The notes: generated from the sequence alone by a model not told the origin. Shown: positions 1 to 8,704, counted from the first letter of the stretch. The stretch is DNA of 64,000 bases from Gammaproteobacteria bacterium (GCA_016218365.1 JACREF010000008.1:62001-126000); one strand, 5' to 3'. Made by a program: numbers and translations.

Positions 1-495
1 GCCGACCCTGCGGATGTGGACCTTGCCGATGTCCAGGGTCAGGCGCATGCCCGGCGGGCGCTGGAGATCGCTGCCGCCGGTGCCCACAACCTGCTGCTGA
101 TCGGCCCACCCGGCACCGGCAAGACGATGCTGGCGATGCGCCTGCCGACACTGTTGCCGCCGATGAATGATACCGAGGCGCTGGAGACCGCCAGCGTGGC
201 CTCGATCAGTCGCAGCGGCTTTGATGTCAATACCTGGCGGCGGCGACCGTTCCGTGCCCCGCACCACACGGCCTCGAGCATCGCGCTGGTGGGTGGCGGC
301 AGTCAGCCTGCCCCGGGCGAGATCTCGCTGGCGCACAATGGCGTGCTGTTTCTTGACGAACTGCCGGAGTTTGACCGCCGCGTGCTTGAGGTGCTGCGTG
401 AGCCGCTGGAATCCGGCACCATCCATATCTCGCGCGCCACCCGCCAGGCGCAGTTTCCGGCCCGTTTCCAACTGGTCGCGACGATGAATCCGTGT
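1..495 (+). pseudogene. comM: comM/yifB 5' part, interrupted by the element (partial at window edge)
   Basis: ComM is a Mg-chelatase-like AAA+ helicase that promotes branch migration of incoming DNA in natural transformation. The reading frame is open from base 1, so the N-terminal region lies outside the window. Visible are the Walker A motif GPPGTGKT (bases about 106-129), the Walker B-like stretch [11 protein letters not shown] (about 340-372) and [10 protein letters not shown], which in intact relatives continues PCGYLG. Here the frame passes after codon TGT (493-495) into element DNA and stops at 598-600. The continuation is at 35896-36381, in the correct frame. The gene is therefore split by a precise insertion. 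Identification is by family motifs; loss of function is inferred. Confidence 0.93.
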
Positions 496-2033
496 GAATC
501 CGTTGCCCTTTTACCGCCGTTTAAGGGGGTAGAGGGGGATTGTGGGGCAGGGGGTGTAAATGGAGGGTTTGTTGAGGGTGTTGGTATAGGGGGAGCATAG
601 AAGAGGTTAATTTCCACTTCCCCGTCATGAATGATGATTCGGTCGGTAATGGCTTCTACAATCCGGCGTTTCTCTTCGTGGGGGAGCTCTGGCCACCGGG
701 TGTAGAGATCACGGGCCCCGGCAATGATCTCCTCCTGAGAGAGGTGGGAGATTTTCAGGATATCGAGTTCCGCCTGGGTCTGGGGTATCTCCTCTTCGAG
801 CTGGCGCTGCCGCTCGGCTAAGGGATGGTACTTCACCCCAAAACCCACCTTGTCGATTGCCCCTGACTGGTAGAGGTCATAGAGCTTGTCTACTTCGGCA
901 GCAAGCTTCTTTTGCTCCCTATGGAGAACCTCCAGAAGCCCTTCCTTCTCGTGAATGACGACACTGGCTTTACTCAGGTGCTCCGCAATCTCTTCGGTAG
1001 AGAAGAAGAAATTTTTGATCTGCTCGTGGAATACCCCCTCAAGGTCAACGAGGGGGATCTTGTTCCGGCAGGCATGGCAGACATATTTGGGGGTGTTTGA
1101 GGGGACGTACATCTTTTCCCCACAGTGGCAGTAGGCAAGCCCCGAAAATAGGTGGACGGTCTGGCGGGTTGTGCGCTTTCCTTTTGCTCGCTGTTCATCG
1201 AGGAACGCGTTACATTCCGCCCACAGCTCTTCGGAGACAATGGCTTCCACCTCGTGGAGCACCCATTCACTCTCCGGCTTGAGCTCCCATGCCTTCTTGC
1301 TATTGGTCGTCTTGGTATAGTTCGCGCGGCGGACACCCTTGGCGAGGGGGTCACGCAGGAGACGGTCTATTGTGGTATCGGAAAAGAGCGAGCCGTTACG
1401 GGTTCGGTAGCCTCTATCATTCAACATCCTCGCTACGGTCTTCTTGCGGCGGTATTCCTGGAAGAGCTCGTACATGAGCTTGCGGACGGGGGCTTCTGTT
1501 TTGTTCGGAAGCAGCTTGCCCTCCTCCCACTGGTAGCCGAACGGGGCCTGGCCCCCCAGCGGCTTCCCCATCTTGGCGCGGATAGGGACGGAAGCGGCAA
1601 CGCGAGATGCGATCTCTTCTCGCTCCCATTGGGCCATAGCTGCGATCATGGTGTAGAAAAGGCGGCCTGCGGGTGTGGAAGTGTCGATGGATTCTGCAAG
1701 AGAGATGAGGTCAGCATTGTACTCACGGAAGAGGTCGGCGAATTCGAGGAGTTCCTTGGTATTCCGGGCGAGGCGGGCGAGTTTGGAGAAAATGAGGCCG
1801 GTGATGTGGCCACTCTGGATGTCAGCGAGCATCCGCTTGGCTTCGGCGGTTTCCTTTACTGTTTTGCCAGATACTGCATCAAGACGATAGACCTCGATGA
1901 CGTTCCAGCCTTTTGCTTCAGCATAGAGGCGCGCACGGCGTTCGTGGTGTTCAGGACTCTCCCCTTTTACCTGGTCTTCGGTGGAAACCCGAATCCAGAT
2001 ACCAACGCGCTTGGAATCTGTCTTAGGTTGCAT
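303..2033 (-). CDS. Large serine recombinase at the left edge, reading through attL into antisense comM
   Basis: 576 codons. The resolvase domain starts at [11 protein letters not shown] with catalytic Ser at residue 17 and has [10 protein letters not shown] at about 86-95; the Recombinase domain and a zinc ribbon (CHCGEK ... CHAC) follow, then a coiled coil and a Pro-rich tail (residues about 478-500). This is the usual layout of a large serine integrase. Start ATG at 2033 has a strong AGGAGG site. Element-encoded sequence ends at codon 513; residues 514-576 are translated from the antisense strand of comM and cannot be ancestral. In the excised circle the frame instead continues HRRVAF and then the helix-turn-helix protein of 35646-35879. 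Its edge position makes it the probable integrase of the whole element (inference). Confidence 0.92.
   Translation of the reverse strand: MQPKTDSKRVGIWIRVSTEDQVKGESPEHHERRARLYAEAKGWNVIEVYRLDAVSGKTVKETAEAKRMLADIQSGHITGLIFSKLARLARNTKELLEFADLFREYNADLISLAESIDTSTPAGRLFYTMIAAMAQWEREEIASRVAASVPIRAKMGKPLGGQAPFGYQWEEGKLLPNKTEAPVRKLMYELFQEYRRKKTVARMLNDRGYRTRNGSLFSDTTIDRLLRDPLAKGVRRANYTKTTNSKKAWELKPESEWVLHEVEAIVSEELWAECNAFLDEQRAKGKRTTRQTVHLFSGLAYCHCGEKMYVPSNTPKYVCHACRNKIPLVDLEGVFHEQIKNFFFSTEEIAEHLSKASVVIHEKEGLLEVLHREQKKLAAEVDKLYDLYQSGAIDKVGFGVKYHPLAERQRQLEEEIPQTQAELDILKISHLSQEEIIAGARDLYTRWPELPHEEKRRIVEAITDRIIIHDGEVEINLFYAPPIPTPSTNPPFTPPAPQSPSTPLNGGKRATDSHGFIVATSWKRAGNCAWRVAREIWMVPDSSGSRSTSSTRRSNSGSSSRNSTPLCASEISPGAG
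484..510. other. attL junction
   Basis: Host comM codons ATG AAT CCG run into the core TG at 493-494, after which element sequence begins (TGAATCCGTTGCC). The element-side arm GTTGCC (501-506) is the inverse of GGCAAC at the right end, so the joined attP would have short inverted arms about the TG core. This is derived by comparing both junctions with the ComM family sequence. Confidence 0.85.
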
Positions 2034-2171
2034 ATCCCCTCCTCGGCTTCATGCAACTAACCTATGGCAAGTAAATATATTTCGTACCAAGCCCCGGCCC
2101 TATTCGGCGGCAGCTTTAGGCCATTAAAGAAATGCGATAAATATGACTCTAGAGATGTCTTGGCTCTGGTT

Positions 2172-2591
2172 TTATATATCTGGATTCTTCTGATACCCCA
2201 AATGAGCTCCCAGCAGACATCCCAATAATATCCCAGGAGGACCGAATATTATACCTATTACAGCCCCCGCCGCCCCTCCAACAACGGCACTACCCACCTT
2301 CTCTTCCTTTCGTTTTGTGGGCGTTAGCGGGGCGCAAACCTTGCCATTTACGGCACGCGCCGAATATGTGCTGGTGGCCCCCTTGGATCGATTGCAGGAG
2401 ATGCAGGCGGGGTATAAATTATTCAGCCGATTCGTACCGCCCTTAGCCTGCGGATTCGAGTGCTCGACCTCCCATGCGCCTTTTGATCCATACGAGGCGT
2501 AATTTTTAAATGCTAATTTCTTGTAGCAAATGTGACAATACCCGGATGTGCGTCTGTAAATACCGCTTAGCTGTTCATTGGTATACGTCAT
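2172..2591 (-). CDS. HNH endonuclease domain fused to a glycine-zipper membrane segment
   Basis: 139 residues. Residues about 19-70 form an HNH/treble-clef domain: CHIC, then WEVEHSNPQAKGG, then N.LYPACISCNRSKG, with the two CxxC pairs and the EH pair of metal-dependent HNH nucleases. After a charged linker (TKRKEEK) the C-terminus is a Gly-rich hydrophobic stretch (about 100-131) with GxxxG spacing, as in glycine-zipper proteins that insert in membranes. It stands alone between the recombinase and the DUF2188 gene. A nuclease joined to a membrane zipper suggests an effector or defence role, but no partner or immunity gene is recognised next to it. Domain call is secure; role is not. Confidence 0.8.
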   Translation of the reverse strand: MTYTNEQLSGIYRRTSGYCHICYKKLAFKNYASYGSKGAWEVEHSNPQAKGGTNRLNNLYPACISCNRSKGATSTYSARAVNGKVCAPLTPTKRKEEKVGSAVVGGAAGAVIGIIFGPPGILLGCLLGAHLGYQKNPDI

Positions 2592-2707
2592 AATTGTACT
2601 TTATGCTCCTATGCAAGACGCTTCTTGGCGCGTTCGACCAGTGTGGTGTAGCAGCCGCTAATTTCAAAATTGATATCTATCATACCCTTACCCATTCTTA
2701 TTGATCA

Positions 2708-2740
2708 TCTGTGGGGGGGGCTAATCACCCCCCCCACAGA
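2708..2740. other. Perfect 13 bp inverted repeat
   Basis: TCTGT followed by eight G, a 7-base loop CTAATCA, then the exact complement. It lies just after the DUF2188 stop codon. Neither strand has a T-run after the stem, so it is not a canonical intrinsic terminator; it could be a processing or termination signal or a small recombination site. Confidence 0.55.
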
Positions 2741-2745
2741 CCCCA

Positions 2746-2967
2746 TCATCCACGCGGTGGGTGTGGATCATGCCCATGACTGTCCTTTTGCTGGATTTGA
2801 CCATCCTTGCCATGAATGACCAGCTCGGAACCCTGGTTGCGAGCAATTTCCCTGGCATGATCTACCGCTGCTTGCTTAGTAGAGTGAATAGCGGTCGCCC
2901 GATCTGCCCCTGCACCACGGACGGCCCACCCCTCAGAATGAGGGACTACATGTTGATTACGTTTCAT
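2746..2967 (-). CDS. DUF2188 small protein
   Basis: 73 residues. The pattern HVVPHSEGWAVRGAGADRAT ... A.D.AREIARNQGSELVIHGKDG(Q)IQ.KDSHGHDP matches the DUF2188 (YdfB-like) family, small basic proteins of unknown function common on mobile elements and in proteobacteria. The start ATG at 2967 has GAGGA about eight bases upstream. It is transcribed away from the sigma-factor operon, from a shared 106 bp divergent region with a palindromic site. No function can be given. Confidence 0.8.
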   Translation of the reverse strand: MKRNQHVVPHSEGWAVRGAGADRATAIHSTKQAAVDHAREIARNQGSELVIHGKDGQIQQKDSHGHDPHPPRG

Positions 2968-3030
2968 TGATATGATTCCTCTTCAGAGAGAGCAAAAGTG
3001 CTCAATTTCTTAGGCGGACAAATTCTTAGG

Positions 3031-3047
3031 TCCGGACAATGTCCGGA
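3031..3047. promoter_or_regulatory. 17 bp perfect palindrome, candidate operator
   Basis: TCCGGACAATGTCCGGA (8+1+8) lies midway between the divergent DUF2188 gene and the sigma/ImmA-IrrE operon. A half-like copy (GCGGACAAAT) lies about 17 bases to the left. Position and symmetry suggest a dimeric regulator; which one is unknown. Confidence 0.6.
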
Positions 3048-3073
3048 TTTTACAATCCCTCCGCCATAGGGTT

Positions 3074-3703
3074 ATGCGGGAACCACCATCAGGAGACGAA
3101 ATTTTGACCCCGGCGCAAGGAGCGAAAGCAACATTTGACCAACTTTCTGAAGCTATTGAGAGCGTTAGCGATGCAGACTGGCTACGCCTCCAGAAAGTGG
3201 CCCAATCCCATTTATGGGGTACCGGCCTCAGCGACCCACAAGATCTGATTAACGAGGCACTTGCACGATTTTTAAAAGGAAAGCGTTCTTGGCCAACTGA
3301 TATCCCTTTTGTTCTTTGTGTGTCTTATGCGATGAAGTCCATTGCGGATGGGGTACGTAATTTGTCAGAGCGTAAAGAAGAAATTTTAGCTGGCGATATG
3401 GCATCAGAAGAAGACGATTGTGACACTGACCCTATGGAGCGTTTTGGCGATTCCCGCTTCGCCCCGGACGACCTTATTGAAAATGAAGATGCCCGTAAAA
3501 TTGCTGAAAAAGATTTAGCCACAATCAATCAATATTTTAAAGATGATAGCGAAGTTACTTGGATTTTGATGGGCATAGAAGACGGCTTACCTGCATCCGA
3601 CATCCAAACACTCTCAGGAATGACTCAGACACAATATGAGACTTCAAGAAAACGACTACGTCGCGGGTTAGAGAAGCTGTTCCCTGGCAGGAGAAAACCA
3701 TGA
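3074..3703 (+). CDS. Sigma-70-family RNA polymerase sigma factor-like protein
   Basis: 209 residues. The N-terminal half has a region-2-like helix set (DPQDLINEALARFL ... FVLCVSYAMKSIADGVRN), a long acidic linker follows (EEDDCDTDP), and the C-terminus looks like region 4 (LPASDIQTLSGMTQTQYETSRKRLRRGLEKL). This is the ECF-like form often seen in accessory islands. A TTG at 3104 with AGGAGA before it is an alternative start. The stop overlaps the next ATG by 4 bp (ATGA), so it is translationally coupled to the 142-residue gene and the ImmA/IrrE peptidase. An element-specific transcription switch is inferred. Confidence 0.75.
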   Translation: MREPPSGDEILTPAQGAKATFDQLSEAIESVSDADWLRLQKVAQSHLWGTGLSDPQDLINEALARFLKGKRSWPTDIPFVLCVSYAMKSIADGVRNLSERKEEILAGDMASEEDDCDTDPMERFGDSRFAPDDLIENEDARKIAEKDLATINQYFKDDSEVTWILMGIEDGLPASDIQTLSGMTQTQYETSRKRLRRGLEKLFPGRRKP

Positions 3704-4128
3704 GCAAAAGCACACGTTCATCAACTCTACGAATTAAAGCACTTGCCAACGCACTGGCACAGGATATTCTAAATCTTTCTGATGAGGAGATCCTTGCAGA
3801 AATAACTACGGAAGAAGCCAGTGCCTCTGCATCAGCGCAAGCACAGGCTATTCGTTCAAGCGCCCTGAATATTCTGACTAATGCCCGGAGAAATAATCTT
3901 CTCGCTGCACGCAGCGGCTATGAATCATCCTCATCAAGGCACCAAACCCCAGCAAATCGCCCACCAACAACGGAAATTAGACGGCGTATTGAGAATCTTT
4001 TTGCAGCCCGTAGCGATTTATCACTTGCCTTCAGAAACGGCGCGCGTCAATCAGATGCTGATTGGGAAAGCCTCTGGGATGATTTGAACGAGATGGGTTT
4101 GCTCGACGACAGCGATGACAAAAATTAA
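3700..4128 (+). CDS. Unrecognised 142-residue protein in the sigma-ImmA operon
   Basis: I do not recognise a family. The sequence is Ala/Ser-rich and helical (NALAQDILNLSDEEILAEI; ASASAQAQAIR), then a Ser/Pro-rich middle, then an acidic end (DADWESLWDDLNEMGLLDDSDD). It overlaps the sigma gene by 4 bp and the peptidase gene by 14 bp, so all three are likely made together. By position it might be an anti-sigma or substrate protein controlled by the ImmA/IrrE peptidase; this is inference from gene order only. Confidence 0.7.
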   Translation: MSKSTRSSTLRIKALANALAQDILNLSDEEILAEITTEEASASASAQAQAIRSSALNILTNARRNNLLAARSGYESSSSRHQTPANRPPTTEIRRRIENLFAARSDLSLAFRNGARQSDADWESLWDDLNEMGLLDDSDDKN

Positions 4129-4876
4129 TACTCACCAACTTTCCGCTCCCGAAAAGCTCCTGTGGAAATTAGGGATTACGGCTCCTAATGAAATAGACCT
4201 AGAGGCTATTGCATATCATCTAGGGGCCATTGTGCGGTATCGAACCCTCGATGGTGGTGATGCCAGGATCGTTGGTGATGGCTCACGCGCAATCATCACC
4301 ATTAATGCCAGTACACCAAAACCGCGCCAACGATTTTCTATTGGCCATGAAGTTGCCCATTGGTGTTGCGATCGTGGCCGCGGAGGATTTCTCTGCTCCA
4401 AAGAAGACACGAGCCCGCAAAATTGTGCGGCTAAAAGTATCGAGGCCAACGCAAATGCATTTGCATCGATGATCCTGTTGCCAGACTATCTTTTCAAACC
4501 CAGAACTGCCAAGCAACCTATCACGCTTGATACCGCCAGCAAATTGGCTCAGGGGTTCCAAGCAAGCCTTACTGCTACGGCAATCAAACTCGTCAGAGCA
4601 TCAACCTCTCCTGCCATAGTCATCTGTCATAGCCAAACAAAGTGCGAGTGGTTCATTACTAATTCAGCATTTCCTCATGAGTTTTGGCCTCAGGATGAGT
4701 TGCATCAAGACACTGATGCCTTCGAACTCATTTTTGGCTCCGGGAATGGCATGACGCGAGCAAAGAATACTTCTGGCGCTCTTTGGTTCAACCGCCGCGA
4801 TGCAAATCAATTCCAAATGCTATCGCAATCAACAAAGCTTCCTGACGGAACAGTCTTGAGCACTATTTCACTTTAG
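4115..4876 (+). CDS. ImmA/IrrE family metallopeptidase
   Basis: 253 residues. The zinc motif HEVAHWCCDR (about residues 76-85) is the HExxH of the family, and IEANANAFASMILLP supplies the third-ligand helix (ExxAxxFA). In this family the peptidase cleaves a repressor or anti-sigma in response to a signal, as ImmA does with ImmR in ICEBs1. Here it is the third gene of an operon with a sigma-like protein. The C-terminal 100 residues are not recognised and may be a sensor. The stop codon lies just before a MITE-like repeat. Confidence 0.88.
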   Translation: MTKINTHQLSAPEKLLWKLGITAPNEIDLEAIAYHLGAIVRYRTLDGGDARIVGDGSRAIITINASTPKPRQRFSIGHEVAHWCCDRGRGGFLCSKEDTSPQNCAAKSIEANANAFASMILLPDYLFKPRTAKQPITLDTASKLAQGFQASLTATAIKLVRASTSPAIVICHSQTKCEWFITNSAFPHEFWPQDELHQDTDAFELIFGSGNGMTRAKNTSGALWFNRRDANQFQMLSQSTKLPDGTVLSTISL

Positions 4877-4880
4877 GAAA

Positions 4881-4999
4881 CTCTGATTAATTCAAAAATT
4901 ACCACGGCCGTCATTCCCGCGAAAGCGGGAATCCAGGTATTACAGGTAGTTATGGATGCCCGCTTCCGCGGGCATGACGACAATGCGAATTAATCAGAG
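4881..4999. repeat. 119 bp MITE/REP-like repeat with 13 bp terminal inverted repeats
   Basis: Perfect ends CTCTGATTAATTC / GAATTAATCAGAG enclose two inner hairpins, CATTCCCGCGAAAGCGGGAA and GATGCCCGCTTCCGCGGGCA. The inner motif is a very common proteobacterial palindromic repeat. It has no coding capacity of its own, but the neighbouring minus-strand ORF reads about 50 bases into it and takes its stop from it. No clear target duplication was found. Confidence 0.8.
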
Positions 5000-5516
5000 C
5001 ATCCTTTAATGTATTTTTTGGGTACGCATAAAATACTAACCCTAATGCTGCCGCATCAAAGAGGCTCTGCCTCGGGTCTTCACTCATCCAGATTTTTCGG
5101 AGTTTCGGGAGACGGTGCGCAAACGCTGGAATCTGTCGAGCGATAGCCTGAGCGATCTCATACTTTGTACGCACTCCAAGAGGCTCAAAGCAGGTACGGA
5201 CGGTGTTCTGAGAATACCGCATCACTTCAATATGCTCGGTTTTGGCGAGGTGGATGAGCATCCGATAGAGCCTGCGGATGCGGGATGATCGGCGTGACCC
5301 TTTTTCAGTGTGGTCTTCGATGACCAGAACATCAGGGCGATACCGCTCGATGAGTAGCTGAACGCTTTCTAGCGTGCGCTCGTTCTTATTCTTTTTCCTG
5401 ATTTCTTTTACACCCCAGTCATACGGACTTTGAGGGCCTTCAAAAAGCACGAAGGCGTAGCCACGACTTGTAGGATATATGGATAACACGAGATGTTGAT
5501 TGGATATATAACTCAT
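4950..5516 (-). CDS. RuvC-like (RNase H fold) protein, C-terminus supplied by the MITE
   Basis: 188 residues. LSIYPTSRGYAFVLFEG at the N-terminus, RPDVLVIEDH in the middle and SLFDAAALGLVF near the end follow the strand-acidic residue plan of RuvC-type nucleases. The first metal Asp of RuvC (I-D-P) is Tyr here (I-Y-P), so activity is doubtful. About the last 16 residues (from around residue 172) come from the MITE-like repeat, meaning the native end has been replaced. ATG 5516 overlaps the stop of the upstream XRE gene by 4 bp. A recombination or nuclease accessory role is inferred from fold only. Confidence 0.65.
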   Translation of the reverse strand: MSYISNQHLVLSIYPTSRGYAFVLFEGPQSPYDWGVKEIRKKNKNERTLESVQLLIERYRPDVLVIEDHTEKGSRRSSRIRRLYRMLIHLAKTEHIEVMRYSQNTVRTCFEPLGVRTKYEIAQAIARQIPAFAHRLPKLRKIWMSEDPRQSLFDAAALGLVFYAYPKNTLKDALINSHCRHARGSGHP

Positions 5517-5872
5517 ACTCCTTTGCCATTATTAATTCGGGTAATGGCTCGCTTGAGAACTAGGGCAAGCAGTTCTTTCTTTCTCATAGCCGCGTGATCT
5601 GTTTCTTTTTCTAACGAAGCAAAGAATTTTGCAGCGCGTGCCATAACAGCTTCCTCGTTATGCGAGTACAACTTAGGAAACATCTCTTTTGGGGAGACGG
5701 CAAAGAGCACTTCGCAAGCCAGGACAATGTCTGTGCTGGGGGCACGCTTGCCCTGCTCAATACGTGAGATGTATGTGGAACTTGCGCGCCCCAAGAGGAG
5801 GGCAAGCTCTTTCTGGGTGAGCGCCCATTCTCTGCGATGGGTACGAAGGTAGGAATGAACATGTGACGACAT
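5513..5872 (-). CDS. XRE-family transcriptional regulator
   Basis: 119 residues from ATG 5872. The N-terminus is a classical helix-turn-helix: HRREWALTQKELALLLG, then ASSTYISRIEQGKRAP. The C-terminal half is helical and charged. The open frame extends upstream to 6061 but without family similarity, so the later ATG is preferred. It is divergent from the restriction-modification genes (start 6097) and may act as their controller as well as repressing its own operon with the RuvC-like gene; this is inferred from position. Confidence 0.82.
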   Translation of the reverse strand: MSSHVHSYLRTHRREWALTQKELALLLGRASSTYISRIEQGKRAPSTDIVLACEVLFAVSPKEMFPKLYSHNEEAVMARAAKFFASLEKETDHAAMRKKELLALVLKRAITRINNGKGV

Positions 5873-6096
5873 GGTGATTGTCCCTGCCGCCTTAATGTGG
5901 CCACAAGAACTCCCTCTATTGTCGCGCCAAATCGGGCTCAGCCGTAGTGGTGAAAATGTGCCACGGTGGAAAACCCCGTAAATATGGGAAACGGTAGCTA
6001 ATTCACTATTTTCTATTACTCTCCTACGTGCAGTGCATACATAGCCGCGCCCATCGCCCATTTTGCTTCCGCAGCATTTCTTGATAGACTTATGAG
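5873..6096. promoter_or_regulatory. Divergent control region between the XRE gene and the methylase
   Basis: 224 bp without a supported gene. It contains GTGGTGAAAATGTGCCAC at 5947-5964, which is nearly identical to a copy at 12086-12103, and AT-rich stretches that could hold promoters in both directions. Control of the R-M genes by the adjacent XRE protein is inferred. Confidence 0.45.
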
Positions 6097-7641
6097 ATGA
6101 ATTTGCAGCCCGTGGTATTTATTGGGCGTTCAGACACAGGAAAGGGAATGCAACCGGGAATGCTCCAATTACTTGACCACGCTGATAACGTGCGCCGCAA
6201 GGTTGCACCGTTGACCACTCAGAAGCACAAGGCCGAATTCGGCCAGTTTATGACACCTTCGAGTGTCGCTCGGTTCATGGCGTCTCTATTCCCAGCCAGT
6301 ACCCTGAAAACCTGCACCCTACTTGATGCAGGAGCTGGCGTTGGCGCATTGTCATGCGCGTTTCTCGACCGATGGGCAATGGGCGACTTCGGCTTTGCCA
6401 AAGTAGAGGCTTACGCCTATGAGATCGACCCAGCATTGCGCATACACCTTGCGCAGACTCTGGCGGCTTATGGTAAACGCCTGCCCGTGAAGTCACAGAT
6501 TATGACGAATGATTTCATCGAACATGCCGCAATACTCTGCAAGCAGGGTCGAAGAAGCTTTACGCACGCCATCCTAAATCCACCATACAAGAAGATCAAC
6601 AGCCATTCAGAACATCGCCTGGCGTTACGCACAGTCGGCATTGAGACGGTAAATCTGTATTCTGCCTTTGTAGCATTGGCCGTGGAACTAGCCGCGCCGG
6701 GCGGACAAATCGTTGCGATCATACCGCGCAGCTTCTGCAATGGGCCGTATTACCGGCCTTTTCGCGACTTTGTGCTTGAGCGAACTGCAATTCGACACAT
6801 GCACCTGTTCGACTCACGCAACAAAGCATTCAAGGATGATGCTGTTCTGCAGGAGAACATCATCCTATTGCTTGAGCGTGGTGGCCAGCAAGGTGATGTG
6901 ACAGTGACAACATCGACTGATGACAGATTTGATGACCTTGTGACACATACGCACCCCTTCAACCGAATCGTGTTCCCCGATGATTCCGAGCGTTTCATCC
7001 ATGTGCCTATTTCGCAGGAGCGTAACGCCATTGAGCTTTCAACCGCAATTCGCTATTCGTTGGAGAATGTTGGTGTAAAAGTATCGACTGGGCCGGTTGT
7101 TGATTTTAGACTGAAAGAGCACCTCCGCGAGATGCCAGAGTCGGGCACTGTACCACTGCTGTATCCAGCACATTTTTCTGGGCAAAACATCGAATGGCCA
7201 AAGCCGGGTAGCAAGAAACCAAATGCCATTCGCCGTAACGCTGAGACGGAAAAGTGGTTTTATCCGAATGGCTTCTATTGTGTTGTTCGTCGCTTTTCAT
7301 CGAAGGAAGAAAAACGCCGGATCATTGCCAGCGTTGTGCAACCAAACACCTTTGGCAATTCTGAAATGCTTGGCCTAGAGAATCACCTGAACGTGTATCA
7401 CGAAAACAGGCGCGGCTTACCAGAAGCTCTTGCGCGTGGCTTAGCTATGTACCTCAACACGACTGGAGTTGATGAAAACTTTCGCCGTTCGAGTGGACAT
7501 ACACAAGTCAATGCAACGGACCTCAGGATGATGAAATATCCGAGTCGGGATGCGCTGATTGCGCTTGGGGAATGGGCAATGCATTGCGGCGAACCTACGC
7601 AGAACATGATTGATGAACAACTGTATAACCTAACCACATGA
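6097..7641 (+). CDS. N6-adenine DNA methyltransferase of a PstI/BsuBI-type R-M system
   Basis: 514 residues. The SAM-binding motif is LLDAGAGVGALS (residues about 72-83), the catalytic motif is NPPYKKI (about 161-167), and target-recognition sequence fills the C-terminal half. The layout is that of Eco57I-like gamma-class adenine methylases. The next gene is a BsuBI/PstI endonuclease and overlaps by 4 bp (ATGA), so the pair forms a type II system; family members recognise CTGCAG. A CTGCAG site lies within this gene (6847-6852) and would need protection. The exact recognition sequence is inferred. Confidence 0.88.
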   Translation: MNLQPVVFIGRSDTGKGMQPGMLQLLDHADNVRRKVAPLTTQKHKAEFGQFMTPSSVARFMASLFPASTLKTCTLLDAGAGVGALSCAFLDRWAMGDFGFAKVEAYAYEIDPALRIHLAQTLAAYGKRLPVKSQIMTNDFIEHAAILCKQGRRSFTHAILNPPYKKINSHSEHRLALRTVGIETVNLYSAFVALAVELAAPGGQIVAIIPRSFCNGPYYRPFRDFVLERTAIRHMHLFDSRNKAFKDDAVLQENIILLLERGGQQGDVTVTTSTDDRFDDLVTHTHPFNRIVFPDDSERFIHVPISQERNAIELSTAIRYSLENVGVKVSTGPVVDFRLKEHLREMPESGTVPLLYPAHFSGQNIEWPKPGSKKPNAIRRNAETEKWFYPNGFYCVVRRFSSKEEKRRIIASVVQPNTFGNSEMLGLENHLNVYHENRRGLPEALARGLAMYLNTTGVDENFRRSSGHTQVNATDLRMMKYPSRDALIALGEWAMHCGEPTQNMIDEQLYNLTT

Positions 7642-8594
7642 CAGCAAAAGATTACAATCATATCGACGAAGCGCATCAGCTTATCATTTCTCTTGGTCTA
7701 CCGCGTGCTCAGCACAATGAACGATCCGCGTTATGCCTGCTGGCACTTCTTAATCTCACTCCTAACAAAACGTGGGCGCAGGCTGAAAATCCACTTGTCG
7801 GCATCACACCGATCATGGACTGGTCGCGAAAATACTACGACAAGGAATACGCGCCAAACACGCGAGAGACATTTCGACGCCAGACGATGCACCAGTTCGT
7901 TGATGCCGGGATTGCTCTCTATAACCCTGACAAGCCAGATCGCCCAGTGAATAGCCCAAAGGCTGTTTATCAGGTTGCTCCTGCTGTGCTGACCCTACTT
8001 CGTAGTTTTGGTACCTTAAAATGGCACGAAAATTTGACGACGTATCTGTCTATGAGTCAGACACTATCGGCAAAATATGCGATGGAACGCGAACAAAACC
8101 GCATTCCAATGCAAATCGCACCGGGCAAGGAAATCACCCTTAGTCCAGGCGAACATAGCGAGCTGATTCGTGCCGTCGTGGAAGACTTTGGTCCACGCTT
8201 CGCACCCGGTAGTGTATTGGTCTATGCTGGAGACACTGGCGACAAATGGGGGTACTTCGATGCTCCCTTATTGGCCGAACTGGGCGTCGCTGTGGATTCA
8301 CATGGCAAAATGCCTGATGTGGTGCTCCATTTCGTTGAGAAAAATTGGCTACTGCTGGTGGAGTCTGTCACTAGCCATGGGCCAGTCGATGGCAAACGTC
8401 ATGCAGAACTAGCAAAGCTGTTTGCTGGATCAACTGCTGGCCTGGTCTATGTGACCGCATTCCCAAATCGCTCCATCATGGGGCGGTATCTGGGTGAAAT
8501 TGCATGGGAGACCGAAGTGTGGGTGGCTGATGCGCCATCGCACTTGATTCACTTCAACGGTGTGCGCTTTCTTGGGCCATACACCACGGAATGA
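7638..8594 (+). CDS. BsuBI/PstI-family restriction endonuclease
   Basis: 318 residues. The C-terminal domain holds the PD-(D/E)xK site of this family: GDKWGYFD, then MPDVVLHF, then LLLVESVTSHGPVDGKRH (about residues 238-260), with Asp, Glu and the following Lys region visible. The N-terminal part is helical and probably contacts DNA. Length is close to PstI (about 320). It is the restriction partner of the upstream methylase, and the ATGA overlap ensures coupled translation. It would cleave unmodified CTGCAG-like sites, acting as defence or as an addiction module that stabilises the element. Confidence 0.88.
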   Translation: MTAKDYNHIDEAHQLIISLGLPRAQHNERSALCLLALLNLTPNKTWAQAENPLVGITPIMDWSRKYYDKEYAPNTRETFRRQTMHQFVDAGIALYNPDKPDRPVNSPKAVYQVAPAVLTLLRSFGTLKWHENLTTYLSMSQTLSAKYAMEREQNRIPMQIAPGKEITLSPGEHSELIRAVVEDFGPRFAPGSVLVYAGDTGDKWGYFDAPLLAELGVAVDSHGKMPDVVLHFVEKNWLLLVESVTSHGPVDGKRHAELAKLFAGSTAGLVYVTAFPNRSIMGRYLGEIAWETEVWVADAPSHLIHFNGVRFLGPYTTE

Positions 8595-8704
8595 GTTTGA
8601 CCAATTTGTGAAGCGGGTGCCTCTGGAGCAATGCGGGTAGACTGGGTAGACTTGGGGGACATTGGAGGGGAGCATGGGCACCCCTCCCTCCTTTATTTTT
8701 CTAG

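Noticed and set aside
303-492. Recombinase C-terminal 63 residues as a genuine domain
   Set aside because: They are the antisense of comM coding sequence and have no recombinase similarity.
2611-2695. Minus-strand 28-codon open frame
   Set aside because: Very short, no ribosome site of note and no recognised similarity.
2708-2740. G/C-rich hairpin as intrinsic terminator
   Set aside because: Perfect stem but no T-run on either side.
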